Positions 24,240-38,400 of a stretch of 64,000 bases of DNA are shown here, piece after piece. Position 1 is the first letter of the stretch, and each line of letters starts with the position of its first letter. The notes beneath the pieces were generated by a model. The model ran no database searches, was not told the DNA's origin, and saw nothing but the letters and a program-made list of their open reading frames with translations. This stretch comes from Adineta ricciae (taxonomy: Eukaryota; Rotifera; Eurotatoria; Adinetida; Adinetidae). Where the stretch lies: positions 160,799 through 224,798 of the forward strand of contig CAJNOJ010000174.1 in assembly GCA_905250025.1 (NCBI GenBank), given 5' to 3'. Position numbers and translations under genes: made by a program.

Positions 24240-26328
24240 GATGGGTGTCAACAAAATCGTGTCGAAGACTACGAGAGAACTATGAAGCAACCTTAGATAA
24301 CAATGATTGATATATATGTCTATTTCTCACTTTCTACTGTCGTCCTCGTCGTCGATGTCGACAAGTATATTTAATTATAGACTTCTTTCTTACTTTCAAC
24401 TTTGACCAATGCTACAGAACAAAAGTGTCAATAAGAAATGTATGGACATATTCTATTTCTTCTTATTTCAACAGTCACGCTTGATTTGTATTCTTCTTTT
24501 TTCCTCGTTTTGATAATAATAACCATGTAGGAAAAAAATCATTAAATAGGACGAGTAACTTGAGGTTTTGCAACGTGCTCTGCTCAAATGATTGCTTTTT
24601 TGGCCACATCGAATCTGTCATCAATTGATCGTTCACTGACACGTCATAATGAAAATAGATAGGCGTACATTTTACATATATTATGACAAGTTGAAGAAGA
24701 AAAAAGACAAAAAAATGTGTCCATCCCTATACATATTGCGTTTTATGACATACAGCGAGTGACACCTACTAATGAACATTTATGTCACGTCGATTGAAGT
24801 TGTCTTAATCGAACTAAATGATGAATCGTTGATTAAAACGATTGATACAACAATTCCGTTAGTCTTCTGGAAAATTTCCTACGTTTTCTCTTCTCACAAA
24901 GGAAAATCGAGTGTATTTTTGAAAAACGAACTAATTTGATTATATCTAATGAAAAATGGAAATGTAATTGAAAAACGTACTTTTTCACAGCTAATTTTCT
25001 ATGACTGTCATCTGTCTCGTGGTTAATTACATTTTCATCAAAAAAGGTTTTTAACCTGGCCACAAGGTGCGCTAAGTTGTTCAAACAAGTTTGAGTACAA
25101 ACGAGTATCGCCAACGAAATCGGAAGAAATCTCTCTACTTTTTCGAAAACTTGAGATTTAAGGTCAAAGAGAGTAGTCGCGTGGATGAGAAAGAACACAT
25201 AAATCATCTCTGAAACGAGAACTATCTATCAACTTGTCATCTCTCTTGATGATGAGCTATGAAATCATGAACATATTTTATTGACCGTCAAGTTCAGATA
25301 TGTGTTTGAGATATTACAAAAAAAAGAATCTCAAGTTGTTTCGTTTATGCTGAAGAAAAATGTCCGAAGAAAACTATTCGTTAGACGAGGGGGAAAAGGT
25401 AACCGTGATCATGCTGTTATTCTTAACATTCCCACATTTATCAGCTGAGAAGAAATAAAGTAGCATATCGAAAATAAATAATTAATAAAAAATCAAATTA
25501 ATTTCATTCAGAAAAATATGTGCATTCGTTGAATTTTCTTTAATATTGCATATCCTTGACAGAATTTGATGGGTTTCAGACTTCATTAAAAATGTAAAGC
25601 TACTTGATTAGATATTACTTGATGTTACTAAAGCACAAAAGAACGACAAAAGTTGGTGTAAGCTGTTTGAACTATATCGCCTACACATGACTGATCATGA
25701 GTGATACGTGTCTAACCTTTTTTTTCTCAGTGACAGTGGTGTTTAATGGCAGAAGGCAAATTATGTTGTACCAGGAAAATCGTGTACCCTTCATTAATCA
25801 AGCAGAACGTTATTTTGGTTGTATGAAAATGATCAGTGTACATTTCCTTCACCTTGTATGTCTGCGATAGAGGAGAAAAGCTAACATTGATAGTTTGTCT
25901 ACTTGCATGAAACAACACAATTGCGAAAATGTTGTCATATCTGTTAGAAGCACTCTTTCTAATTAGAATGACGTTTTACTCTAACCTTAAAGGACATCCA
26001 GCAGTGAGAATATATAAAAATTATCTCTTCAGAAATTCAAGAACATTGAATGTAATGGAAACTAATGCTGAGAAGATGAAATCATGATATTATCATTTGT
26101 AATATTGATGAGAAGGGGAAGAAGAAAATGACAACGGATTATCCTATTAAGAAGGATTTCTCGATTTCTTGCTCGATGTACCCAACACTACCTACGAGGT
26201 TATAATAATAAGAAAGTGGGCCAAGTAAATGTGCAAGAGATTTGATTTGATTTTCTTTATCGCGAACAAAAAGCAACATTGTCATGAAATTAAAAAAAAA
26301 TAAAACACGAAACAAGCACATGATACAT
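24240..26328. other. Intergenic region
   Basis: About 2.1 kb between the PTB-like gene's 5' end and the goliath-type gene's 3' end. It is AT-rich. Short open frames (for example 24833-25207 minus) have no recognisable domains or splice context. I see no gene, RNA gene or mobile element here. Confidence 0.5.
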
Positions 26329-27607
26329 TTAGGGCAAATTTTCATCTGATCGAAATGATGGATTTTGTTCACCATGTACATGAACGTCATAGAATCCATC
26401 TTTGATAGTCGCTGATATGGTCGGTACATTCGCGTTCGTCTGTTGTTCAACGATCGGTAATGCAGATGTTGTTGCAAGAGATACATTCGAATTTATATTC
26501 ATATTGATATTTGATTGACGACGACGATTTGTTGTCGATGGTAATGATATACGATATGCAGCAAGTATATCGAGATTACATAATGGACAATGTCGATGAT
26601 TGAGTAACCAAGGATCGACACAATGATGATGAAATGAATGGCCACAAACTAAAGAGAAAAAGACGAAAAGAGATGAGAGACAAGAAATTGTTCATATTGA
26701 TCAGAGATGCTTACCTAATTGCCGTACTGTATCACCCGTTTTTATTGTATCTAAACATATAACACATGACTCCTCTGTCGGAGGATTTTCAGTTACGTTA
26801 ACTAATGGTATTTTCGTCAGCGCTTTTTTTGCTGCATTCGATAAACGACTTTGTAATCGATCTTTTGCCGTACGCGCGCGATGTCGTTGACAATAATAAA
26901 ACACGAGCCACGATATACATAATGATATTAATATACAAATTGACACAGCTATAAATATAGTTGCAGATTGCGAACCAAACCAAATAGTTTCATGAGCATA
27001 ATCATCGTAGTCCATGCCTGTGGGTTGTAAAGTGATATTCAATTTTGCACGCGGATCTTTCACTAAACTGAACAATAAGGAACCGATGAGTTTTCGAACA
27101 TAAACAGAAAGTATATCAGAAGTATTTTGAATCATATTATACATTTCAAAACCAGGATTTTGTGGATCATAGATTATAACAGCTAGAAAAGAGCAAATTT
27201 GAAATATATACATCATTTGAATATTCATATGTGTAACCTGCTGCTCCGCTTTGTTTTGCGCGTGTTATTTTAACACTGAATGTACAATTTCCACCTCGTT
27301 GAATGATCGCGATGCCATTTGAATAATTCGAAGGATAAATTGCTTCTTGACATCCATCGTAGTTTCCAGCTGCATCGATTAGCGTGAACGCTTGACCCCA
27401 GGAGACGGATAATTGACTACCTTTCGTTGACACGATTCCATTTGTTTGACTATCTTCTATTCGAGTTTGATAATTTGATGATGATGTATAATATTCGAAA
27501 GTGATTATAGTTGTAGTATAACATCGAACGGATTTTGTGAAAAGAATAATACAGACAAAGAAATAAATGATCGGAGGTGAAGATACCAATTGACAGGATT
27601 TTCGCAT
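26329..27607 (-). CDS. Goliath-family PA-TM-RING E3 ubiquitin ligase
   Basis: Membrane ubiquitin ligase of the endosome/secretory pathway (RNF130/RNF150/goliath group). Three exons: 27607-27237, about 27182-26714 and about 26650-26329. A signal peptide ([21 protein letters not shown]) is followed by a lumenal protease-associated domain with the typical [20 protein letters not shown]. Next is a single transmembrane helix ([20 protein letters not shown]) leading into [10 protein letters not shown] and [11 protein letters not shown], a segment characteristic of goliath proteins. Then comes RING-H2: [26 protein letters not shown] and CPLC, with all eight zinc ligands (C-C-C-H-H-C-C-C). The cytosolic tail of about 60 residues is Asn/Ser-rich. 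Which of the goliath paralogues is orthologous cannot be decided from sequence alone. Confidence 0.92.
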
Positions 27608-30600
27608 TTTGGAATAGTTTTTTACCGGGATGTTGACAAGACAGATGAAATGTGTTATCTAGAAAAGAAAAGAAGAGAAAATAGATGTACTTTGATTTCC
27701 TCCTTCTCTCTCTTTCCTTCGAATCTGCTTTTTTTTTCTTATTCCCGAAGCACGAAAATTTCAGTGAGGAAGACCGTTTAGAAAGTAAAGTACATTGTTT
27801 CTCATTCATTAGTATCTTCTACTATAAATAAGAATCACACAAGTGAAAAGAATTGTATATCATGAAGTCGCGTTCTTTCCTTAGATAATACTTGATAATG
27901 AATCAGGTATTACTACTCCTCATTGAGCTTTATACACATATACAACGCATAAGAACGAAATAGAGTGCGAGAGAAAGAAAAAGAACGATGTTTATTTAAT
28001 TGCATTTTGTAGCCTTGACCGTTTAAAAAAAGTTTCTGTTGATTTTCATTTATCGGTTTAAATAACTAGTGAATCGATTTTCTCTAAGAAGGAAATCATT
28101 TACATACAGATTATAAAATAGAAGTGATATTAATTTGAATGGAAATCAGTTTTAACTTGATTTAAAAGAAAAAAAAACAGAATGTTTTAAATCAACACAT
28201 CAATTTTTTTACTAATCCTAATGTTTACAAGAGGTAGAGTTGTTCGTATCATCTACACTCAAATATTCATCAGATTTGATTGATTCATATCTCAATAGAC
28301 ATACGCCCCTCATTGAATTTACCCGTATTAACCGCGTTTTTTGACAAAATAAGCCAGAGAAGAAAAAACGTTTTTTCTTTTCTTAAAAAACAACACAAGG
28401 GAACAAAACTTGTCATTCTATAAAATAAATTATTTCTTAAGTGGATGTGAGTTGGTGTATTGGAGAGAAACATACTTACAAAGACGTGGTTTGATTACAA
28501 AAAAACATTGACATAACTATACTTCTTTTTCTCTCAAGGTAAAAACACCGACTTAAGTGGCATCAGAAGCCGAACACTAAAAACAGACGGCTTGCAGTAT
28601 CAAGGTTGTCTGCAAGTTAGTGAAACATAACACTAAATAAAGGCCGAGAAAAATTTAAAGAAAAAGTCGCATAACAATATCGTCGTTTTTCTTTCCAATG
28701 ACTTTCAATTTCAAATAAAATTGACAGCGATAGCATTACCATTCATATTTTTTCGCGTTATTTTTTTCGACAATTAGTACCAATAGTGAATGTCGCAATA
28801 CTTAAAAGATATGAGGAATACTTCACTTTTTTCCGGTTTAGAAAAAAAAAAGAGAAAAAGGAGAGAGTGACTAGAGGAAAAAAGGAAGCAAAAAATGAGA
28901 ACAACAAACGTATGTTAGAGCATGTGTGTGTCGCGTTTTTTTTCCTCTGGACGTTTGCAGTTACCATTACAATACGTCCTTTCACACATTCAAATAATGC
29001 CTTTTTTTTCTTACTCAAACGCCGATCGTCGTCTTTCGTCGGTAGTATGGTATTGGCGACGAACTCTCACTTTGTTTCTCTTTTTTGTTGTCGTCTGCTT
29101 TCCTCTCCATCTTTCCTCTATCATCTTCTCGGGGGGAAAAAAAAATCACTTCTTCCTCTTTCATCGAAGCAATAAATCTAATAGCAAAGACGACGACACA
29201 CAATTGAACAAAAACAGCTGCTTTCTCATGATAGAATACTTCAGTAATTGAAATCGATTATCTAATAACGTACTCATAGCGTACTGACGTATTGATTGAC
29301 TATAATGTTAAAATGACATCGCTGTTGCTCATGCATTTCAGCTGAATTCTGACTTTGCAGTAGAACAAAGTACAAAAATCTTTTCTTCGACCTTAAACAA
29401 TGATGAAAATATACCAAGTAATCTCGTGACTTAAACTTCGATTGTTTTACCTTTATATTGCAGTAGAGACAAATAATAGCATCAAGATATATTCATAAAA
29501 AAAGAAGAAGAGGGAAGACAGTGGGTCAACTTTACTGACTACTGAAGAGAATGTGTATATCCACAATTGCATAACTTGGATTGTCTTTTGCAAGATTTAG
29601 TTTATTGACTGATTGGACTTAATAAAAAATTTCATAATTCTAAGTAAAGGCTATTGGCCGCTGGCGAATGTATTCTCTTCTAGCAAACGTTCGAAGCTTT
29701 TCGATGACATTTTCTCTATAATCTGCCACATCTATATATATATATATATCGATGAGGTATGTGCTTGTTACAAAATCTATCATATGATGTAGACAACACA
29801 CCGTCTGTCTGGCCGCTGAATGTTATTGAAAAAAAAAAGGCTGAGGAAAGAAAGAAAGCAGATCATTGATCATGGACTATTGTTTGAACGGATGGCTGCT
29901 CAATTAATGTAACAATAGAATGTCCATCACGTTCATAATACAGACAGAAATTTTAAAAAAAAAGAGTAGATATATCTTTTTACCAATGATCTCACTGTGA
30001 TGAACTGATTACTCTCTATATGTATATATGCATCATCCATCGTTTGAACGATCGTGTCATTCAGACAAAAGAAGAAGAAAGGATTACAAACTGCTGTTTT
30101 TCAATCAAGTTCACCCGTCCTATCAACTATGAAGTACGTGTTAATACGAACATATGAAGTATTTGCTCAGAGTCTATTTGACGCGACAACAAAATCAGAT
30201 AAAGATTGTGTGTGTCAAATCAATCGTCACAGTACGCCTGATTTTCTTCAATACATCTTCTTTTTACATCTAGACTCAATCTCTAGACAAACACGTATTT
30301 GATAATGAAGGAGAGCGTAGGACAAAATCAGCAGCAATAAACGCAACGTTTAACGAATGTCGCGACAATATATAAACGATAATCAGTCGATTTTTTTTCG
30401 ACATATCGTTTATGTTAATAGCACTTGTCATGATTCAAATAGATATGTAAACGAATTGAATACAGTAAGACGAAAAAAAAACGTACATGACATCAAGCTC
30501 ATGGCGAAAAGTATTGAATAAATGAGAGGTTATTCGTACACTTCTTTTGCGTATTCGATGCGAGATTTTTTTTCAATGACAAATGAATATTGTTTCTCAT

Positions 30601-31016
30601 ACTTTTTTGTAATCGTTAATGAGATACTGCGACCCTGACGACATTCATAATATCGTATTTTTGAACTTAACTTTGTTCTTTCCAGGTGCTCATTAGTATG
30701 AATGCGTTGCTTGATTTTATGTGAAAATGACATTCTTTATTCAAAGCAGAAAGCAAAAAGTGTGGTAATTATAAACATGTACATTCCTTTTTTTTTATTC
30801 TCTTTGGTTACTTTACATGATGGTGCAGAGAGGCAAAACAAAGACAATGGAGAAGAAAGAAAACAAGCAGAACGTATAAACAATAGAAAAAGAGAGTGAA
30901 CTAACTGAATATCTGACACAATCCCAAAACACACGCATAGAAATTTGATCCAGGATAGTAAAGAGAAACGCATAGAAAAATAGCTTAGAAGTAAAACATA
31001 TTGAGTTAGTTTTATT
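27608..31016. other. Intergenic region
   Basis: About 3.4 kb, AT-rich, with A/T homopolymers, a (TA)n run at 29733-29749 and a small hairpin at about 28588-28617 (CTTGCAG...CTGCAAG). An ATG-initiated charged frame at 30530-30733 (minus, 67 codons) is the only frame with a plausible start, but nothing supports it as a gene. Confidence 0.45.
29733..29749. repeat. (TA)n microsatellite
   Basis: Run of alternating T and A of about 17 bases in an intergenic stretch. Confidence 0.85.
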
Positions 31017-34000
31017 TTAAACATTGGCCGGATTTTCGAATTGTAAATGAACACGTGCTCTTGGTGGATAGCCTGGTGGTCTGCTTGATTGAGATGCATT
31101 AATCGGAAAATCGATCGCTTGACTACGCATTGGAAATTGATCAGTTGGAGTGGAAAATGTCGGTGGATACAGGGAACGTGACTTGTTTTGATGATGTTTT
31201 AATGATTGTGTGCCGTTGACATTCGATTGCAGAAATTGTCGTGGAATGGGTGGGTGCGTTGGCTTTTGAAGATTGATGGACAAGGAAGATTTACCAGTTA
31301 TAATTTGAGCTTCGTGATGTGGTGGAGTAAAATGATCAATGACAGGTGTACTGCGAGATGCATGGGTCGAATCGAAACGATATGGTTGATAACCTTGAGG
31401 TTGTATACTGGAAGGATGAACAAAACCAGTTGATGGACGTTCGTTCTGAAAGAAAAACAATGTGTTTGAACGAAATGAATGAGTTGAAGAAAGTTAAACT
31501 ACATTTTGTGATTTGGATGAACTTGGCCGAGAACTGAATGGAGCTGGAGGAGGTGGATAGAATGGTGCTTGATTTTCATGAGCAGATTGTGAATGAACAA
31601 GAATTGTTTTTGTCGATTGATTCGATGGTGATCTAGAAAATGACAAAAGTTTTTCTTCTTTATTCGATTTATTTCCATACTGTTCTTCTTGGTTTTCTTT
31701 TCGTTTTGCTCTGAACACAAAGACAAATTTCGTATTGAAAAGTGATCAAAAGAAAATTTACTTTGTCGTAAATAAATTGGAGAATTTAAATTTCTGTCGT
31801 TCTCCTTTATTAGGTTTTTCACCATTAGTTGATTCTAAACATATTAAACATTCTTCATTTCACTGAATCGATATGATAATCTTTTACCATCTTGACCATT
31901 TTGACAATAGGATTTATCGACAGCATGTCGAAATGAATCATTACATGCACGATTACGTAGTTTACTTTGGCGTTTATGTTCTTCATCTTCAATCGGTCGG
32001 TGGATGCTTTCATAGGATGACGAACGTGGTAATCGTGCTGACGAGTCTGGTAATGGTCGAGGCGGTTGTCCTAAGATAGAAAGAATGCGGTCTGAATGTG
32101 GAAAATGTCTTCTATTTGTCATCAGTAGTGAAATCTACAATAGCACAGTTTACTGGCAAGGTTAAAACGACGGAAAGCTTGATTGAAGAGAGACTTTTAT
32201 GTGAATGTTTTAGAAGAAATTGAATATCTGCTCACTTCGTTCGCTATTTGTTCGCGCGTCGTGAAAAGAACGTTGTTTCCATTGAACAACTTGGCTGTTG
32301 GGTTGTTGAGTTAAACGACGCTTTTCGGATATACTTTGCCGAAATGGTGTCTCACGTTCAAATGGATTCGCACTAAAAATACATCCAATCAGACAACCAA
32401 TCTGATGATGTTTATCGACAAACTTACTTTCCATTGACGATCTCTTCTTGATTTTCTAAATGAAGTCAAATGTCATCGATGATTAGCAATTTTCAAGGTA
32501 AACCTACGCTTTTCACTCAATGTTGTTTTGGTTCTCATCGGTGATTGATTCATTGTTGAACGATTTTCTGGATCAATAGGTTTAGTCGGCTCTGCAAAGT
32601 ACACAACAACATTAGAAATTTACTGCCGGCCTGTTCTTACTCATCGGGGGCTTTTGATTCACTGATGGAACGAAGTTCGTTAAGTCTAATTCATTTTCAT
32701 CGTTCATTGTTGTTGCCACCGGTGGTAAAAGTTCTGTTTCTTTTACATATCTCGAGTTTCTCTCTTGTCCATCATTCAAAACACGAGATATCGTTATTTT
32801 GATGAATCCCGGATGAATTTCTTTTCGTACAGCATCATGTAAAATCGCAGCTGCTTCAAGATTCGACAGATTCACCAATGAGGAATCATTAATAATCAGT
32901 ATTTGGTCGTTTGGACAAAGTCGATTATCCTAAATGCATCAAGATCAGAATTTACAAAAAACATTCCCAGCAAACAATATTTACTCGATAAGCAGCGCCA
33001 CCCGTTAAAATACTTTTTACAAATATCCCCAAATCAACCGATTGCCCATCGATAATCGACGTCTTCCCCTTCAATGTAATTCCCAATCCTGCTGAAGATG
33101 TGTCTCTCAATGGTATGTCAAATGTCATTAACTGTGTCTTCACATCATCGGACATCTAAAAGAAAAATTCGCTTCGATAGAAACTCTTCGTGTTTTTCGC
33201 ATTCAAAACTTCTTACTAAATCTTTCGGCAATGATCCATCATTTTGTCTTGATATGCATAAATGAACTGTTTCACCGATACGTGTCTCACGTAATAGGCC
33301 AACAGCGTCTTGTAATGACATTTGGGTAACATCGATGGAATTGACAGTTAATAAACGATCACCATTACGTAGACGTCCGTCTTCGATAGCCGCACCTTTG
33401 GGAAAGATGGTTTTTACATAGATTGGATTGGCAATACCCGTTGGATTATCACGTGAAGCGAGTTTAAAACCTAATCCATCAGAACCTTTTCTTAAAGCGA
33501 TTTTGATAATTTTTCCTAAACGTTTCGTATTTTGATTAATTTCGTTATTATTGTTCAAATAAAACGACGTTGATAAGGGTTTCTTACGAATAACTTTCAG
33601 TTCAAGCTCGGGTTCCAATAGAGCATTACGAAAAATCAGTTGTGCTCTACATCAAAGTCATTACGTTCCAAACTACGAAAATCTCAGAGAAACATTTCGA
33701 CTTACTTTTCAAATGAGCATTGTTCAATATTAACTCGGTTGATTTCCACAATTCGATCATTAATTTCTAGAATTCCCTGACGTTTGATTCGTCCATCGGG
33801 TTCGATATTTTGTAAGAGCAAACCATTCACGTGCTCTTCATCTGTATTGTATGGTATAACATGAATACCTAATGGACTATTCTCTTTAGGTAATGAAATG
33901 TAAAAGATCTTGTCAGCAGTTGTTTCATCAGTATGAACATTGTACATTCCTTTGTTATCTGATGCATGCATTAGTGGAGAATGATTCGAATGATTGATAT

Positions 34001-35068
34001 TCATTACATTTGACTAAAGAATAGACAGAACAATATGAGAAATACGAACTATTTTTCAATTCCTACTTGATGTGTGTTGTTTGATTCAGTTTTAATTCGT
34101 AAAGATCGAGCTAAATAAAGATATAAATGTAAATTTCATCTTCACATACAATTGTTCAGTGCTATAGATATGAATCAATGTGACATTCGGGCATCTTCTC
34201 GATCTCTAATAGGCTTCATAAGTTTGTTGACAATCGATTTCTTTTAATCATACGAAAATATCATAGAGCGCACTACTATGAAGACTTACTCAACTACCTG
34301 CTCTAACACATACGCATAATCATTACATAGACACATCATTATTTGTACATTAGAGGTTCGTTGTTGAAAATTTTCATCTTCTTATATTTATCCAACGAGT
34401 TCAATCATGTTTAGAAAACGAGCGACTCAAAGGATTCAGTCAAGTGTTTCTTATGGACATTTCATTTTTCATTCGAGACTTTGGAGAGGATCACATACTT
34501 CGAAGATCAGCATCAGTGACAATGACTTCATGACGATTATGACTCGACGATGAATTGGGAAGGGGAGGCGGCACACCAGGACGTTGTGGTTCATGATCAG
34601 ACAAACTTGTCGATAAATTCGAACTTGTAAGACTTGAAGATAATTCTCCATTGCTATTCAAGACTGTTGAATGTGTTTCAACAATAGCAAACAACTAAGA
34701 AAATTCTTTAATTAGATCATCTGTTGCTTTAAAAATGAAAATTTACTTCTTCTCGATCGTCAGCGACATCACAAACTCGATCATCTGGATCGACAACAGC
34801 ACCATTATTCAATCTCAATTGAATTTGTTCACTGTTTATATTAACCACATTGTTGTATGATGACTAGAATGAAACAGACAAATCAATAATTGCATGACTG
34901 TCAGACACGTCGATGGGCATATGTTTAAGATCTCTCAAGATCATCGATACTCACCAATTTCGAATATTTAGCTGTTGCCGAGCGAATTAATTCTCGAATG
35001 GATAAGTCACCAGTTGGACCACACGGCACAACAACTTTTTTCTCACCGAAATTCACAATTACTTTCAT
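31017..35068 (-). CDS. PARD3: PAR-3 polarity scaffold
   Basis: Scaffold of the PAR-3/PAR-6/aPKC complex at apical junctions. It starts MKVIVNFGEKKVVVPCG, the self-associating N-terminal domain of PAR-3. DPDDRVCDVADDRE continues it in the next exons (34870-34750). Three PDZ domains follow: PDZ1 at about 33940-33700 (SLPKENSPLGIHVIPYN), PDZ2 at about 33520-33240 (RKGSDGLGFKLASRD, RLRNGDRLLTVNSIDV), and PDZ3 at about 33125-32780 (LRDTSSAGLGITLKG, CPNDQILIINDSSLVNL). The aPKC-binding and phosphorylation motif survives at about 32352-32310 as FRQSISEKRRL (vertebrate FGRQSMSEKR). The C-terminal third is Pro/Ser/Gln-rich and disordered, ending ...FENPANV. There are more than ten exons. An acceptor-like TTTTAG lies about 45 bases before the ATG. 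AATAAA directly follows the stop codon. Confidence 0.93.
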
Positions 35069-35089
35069 GATATATGATTCTTTGAATAG

Positions 35090-38000
35090 TTATTCAGACA
35101 ATGCATCTTATCAGAACTAAAAGAAAGAAGAAAAAAAAGAACGTATATACGATAATGATGATGATTTTAACGATGTACACGGAAGAATGAGAGAGAGAGA
35201 GTAATACACACACACACACAGAAGAACAACGTTCCTTTCTTTGTACATATGTATGTGTAGACCATCCGATGAAGGAGGGAACAAAATAGTACGAGATCGA
35301 TCAATAGGTCGATGTCTAGAACACGTACACATGTATGTGTATGTTCTTTTGAGCGCACGATGAATAAAGAAAATGACATGTGGATAATTATATATGATTT
35401 CATATAATTATAAGAAAATGAAGTAGAGGAAAATGTAATAATGATCAATTTGTATATGTTACTGAGTTAAAAATCTAGTTGGTTTCTCTGTTTTTGATAA
35501 AAAAAAGAGAATGAAATACGAGTTAGTTAATGTGGCAGGTGTGTAAAACGAAACAAGAAAGGAATAGAACGAGATGAGAAATGAGAAGACAGACAGAAAA
35601 GACAAAAAAAGGTAAAGTCATGATTTCAATTGGAGGAGAAAAGATGTCAAACAACGAGCAATCGTTTAAGAGGGCGCCGACTGTCAGAAAAAAAGATAAA
35701 AACATTCGATCTTGATATTTATGATCGTTAAATTTAATCTTTCAAAAAGATAAAATGTCTGTTTTGTCTTCAATATAAATAAAAATTCTTTCCACAAAAA
35801 ACATCAGACACTTTCGTCAATGTTCAGCTTGTTATCAATGATCAAACCATTGTTCTCAAGTAAACACTGACGTTAACAAATGATTTCCCGATTGTTACAT
35901 AGACAATGTTTTTTTCAAATCGAAAAAACATAGAAGTACGGATACCGAACAGTAATTGAATTCGAACATTTGCAGTTTTCATCGCAAAAATTGTAAATCG
36001 AAGTATAATGATTTATTTTTCTTTGAAAAATAGTCTACACGGTGTATTTCGATTAATTCAATACAATGAGGTTGTGTTTAATTTAGAACCGAAAAGAAAT
36101 TTTATTGACTGGAGTATATCTCGCAATTGATATTCAACACACATTACCTTTCGACGATGCTTCAAGCTAATTGGACTCGAATCATCCGATTTTCGTTGTT
36201 TCATCGATGTGAATTATGTCATATCTGTAGAACATCAGTTTGTAATGACATTGATTGACAGATTTGTCGAAATAAAACGATCTTAGACATTACTGAGCTT
36301 GGTACTACCCAGAGATCGTTAAGATACTGTCAATAATTTACTTCTTCATCTATTTTACGTATGTCTCAAATGATTTGACGTTTTCGAGAAACGTTCCATA
36401 GGATTCCAAAAAGTTTAATAGTGATGATCTTCTCGAGTCACTATGTAAATATTATTCAATTAGACTGAACAATGTATGAATTGTTTAGTTTGTTCAATCT
36501 ATAATCGCTGTAAAACGATAAGATAGTCAACGAACTTTCTGCAAAGAATTAAGCACAATATTCATCATTTTTAGTAGTTTTCAGCAATAGTACATAGTTC
36601 GCGATTATCAGATCGTGATTCTGAATTCCGCATTAACAGATGTAGAATTGTAGAATAATTAAGATTTACCAATCACATTTCGTTATTTCGAAAAAAGTTT
36701 TCTTTCCCGATTTGTGAAGGTTTGAATGAAACGTCCTTTACTATTCTTCAAGCAATAAAAACAATCGTATCGCAACAGCATTTTCATTGTCTATCCCATA
36801 GTATACGCTAATGATCCTTCTTTCGTCGCTGACATATTCTGGAAGTGCGTGAATATGCTTTACATGACTGAGACATGCAATGAAGCGAAGGATGATGATA
36901 TCGATCATTACTTCCGTCGTGTTGTGTGGAGACCATAAAAGCAACAAAGAAAAAAAAGACAACGTCTTCCCCATCTGTTGACCATGAGATGATCATTTTA
37001 CAGCAAAAACAGAGTCGTTTTAGAGCAGAAGCAGCAGTTTGATATCAAGGTTAGAGAAGAAGAATCGATCGAGTGAAAACATTTGCCATTGACACCTATT
37101 TTTCAAAATGAGAAGTACCGAATGACGCAAATATTTATGCAGTCAACAATCACATATATGATCTCTCGAAAATCAATTTTTTATTTTCTAAATACTTGAC
37201 TAATAATTTTTTTCGACATCGAAATTTATATGGATTTCGCTCGGCGGCATAGATATTTGATTAAATGATTTTTTTTTGTTTTTTTTATTAAAATGGAAAT
37301 TATCCAGTTCGCATGAGTAGTAGTAAACGAAGAAGTGGATGAAAAAAAAAGTCATTCGCTTCTTTCTCCTTTATTTTTACGTATGAAGTGAACAAACAAA
37401 CGACGTATGAAATTGAATCTCAAGGATATTCCAAGTGCATACATATACTTATATCAACGTGAAAGTAAAACACGCAGTTTCGACAAGTATAGTGACTTCA
37501 ATAGATATTTTGCATTGAAGGAACGAATAGAGTTACTCTTTTTATTTCCTATCATTACCTTTTTTGGTATTCGTATCTCTTTTTTGCCTACTGTATGAGA
37601 AACTTAATCGGATAAGACAATAGCTTTCGAAAGTCATAAATATGATCTTAGTCTAGTTTTTTATAATAGATCAAGTTGGTGAATCACTCATAAAGATGAC
37701 TAAACGCACGTAGGGGTGTAGTATTTGAGGTATTCCTTCTATGGTTGTTGATTATATATGAGTTTACGAACGAATAGAGTGATTCATTTTGTAGATATTG
37801 TGACGTGTTCTTTTGTCTGACAATCTGATGAAATTGTACGAAATAACCAGCAACCGTAACGTAAAACAACATTCTTGTTGTTAATATAAAAATCCTTCTT
37901 TTTTCACACCTTTGCTGCTAATGGAATCAACTTAAGTAGAAAAGTATTCTTGCGTAATTATGTATTTGTGTAGCAGAGAGACAAATCTGATAGAATGAGA

Positions 38001-38254
38001 GAGTTCTTCATACATGTCAGGAATGCGGATAAGAGCAAGAGAAAAGTAGTTGATAATTTGCTTCCTTACTCATCGACAGGAGAATTTGTATGAAGGACTT
38101 CATCTTCCTTTATCTACTCCTTCAGCTAACGGTACTTTTTCGATGAATCATCCGTGTATTTGCCTCTGAATTCATCGGTTATTTCTTTTCTTTTCGCTTT
38201 TTCCCTCTCATTCTTCCCACTCTGAGTAGAAGGAAGAAAAAATACATATACTTG
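35090..38254. other. Intergenic region between PAR-3 and the F-BAR gene
   Basis: About 3.2 kb of divergent upstream space, AT-rich, with a (CA)n run at about 35207-35221. All open frames are short and lack recognisable content. No gene is supported. Confidence 0.5.
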
Positions 38255-38269
38255 TATATATATATAAAG
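38255..38269 (+). promoter_or_regulatory. Possible TATA box of the F-BAR gene
   Basis: TATATATATATAAAG lies about 130 bases upstream of the ATG at 38401. Its position would suit a TATA element with a 5' leader of about 100 bases, but simple TA repeats are common in this DNA. Confidence 0.3.
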
Positions 38270-38400
38270 CGACTTGATGTGTTGCTCTTTTTTGTTAACA
38301 TCGTTCTTTCTACGAAGAACCTATCCGTCAAATCGGTTTCATTCCAGATAAAATTGGATTTCCACGTGATAAAAATTTCTTTTACTAAAACTAATTACAA

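Noticed and set aside
24833..25207. Minus-strand frame of 124 codons in the intergenic region
   Set aside because: No ATG-centred structure, domains or splice signals consistent with a gene.
30530..30733. Minus-strand charged frame of 67 codons downstream of PAR-3
   Set aside because: A genuine ATG but short, without domains; chance ORF is as likely.
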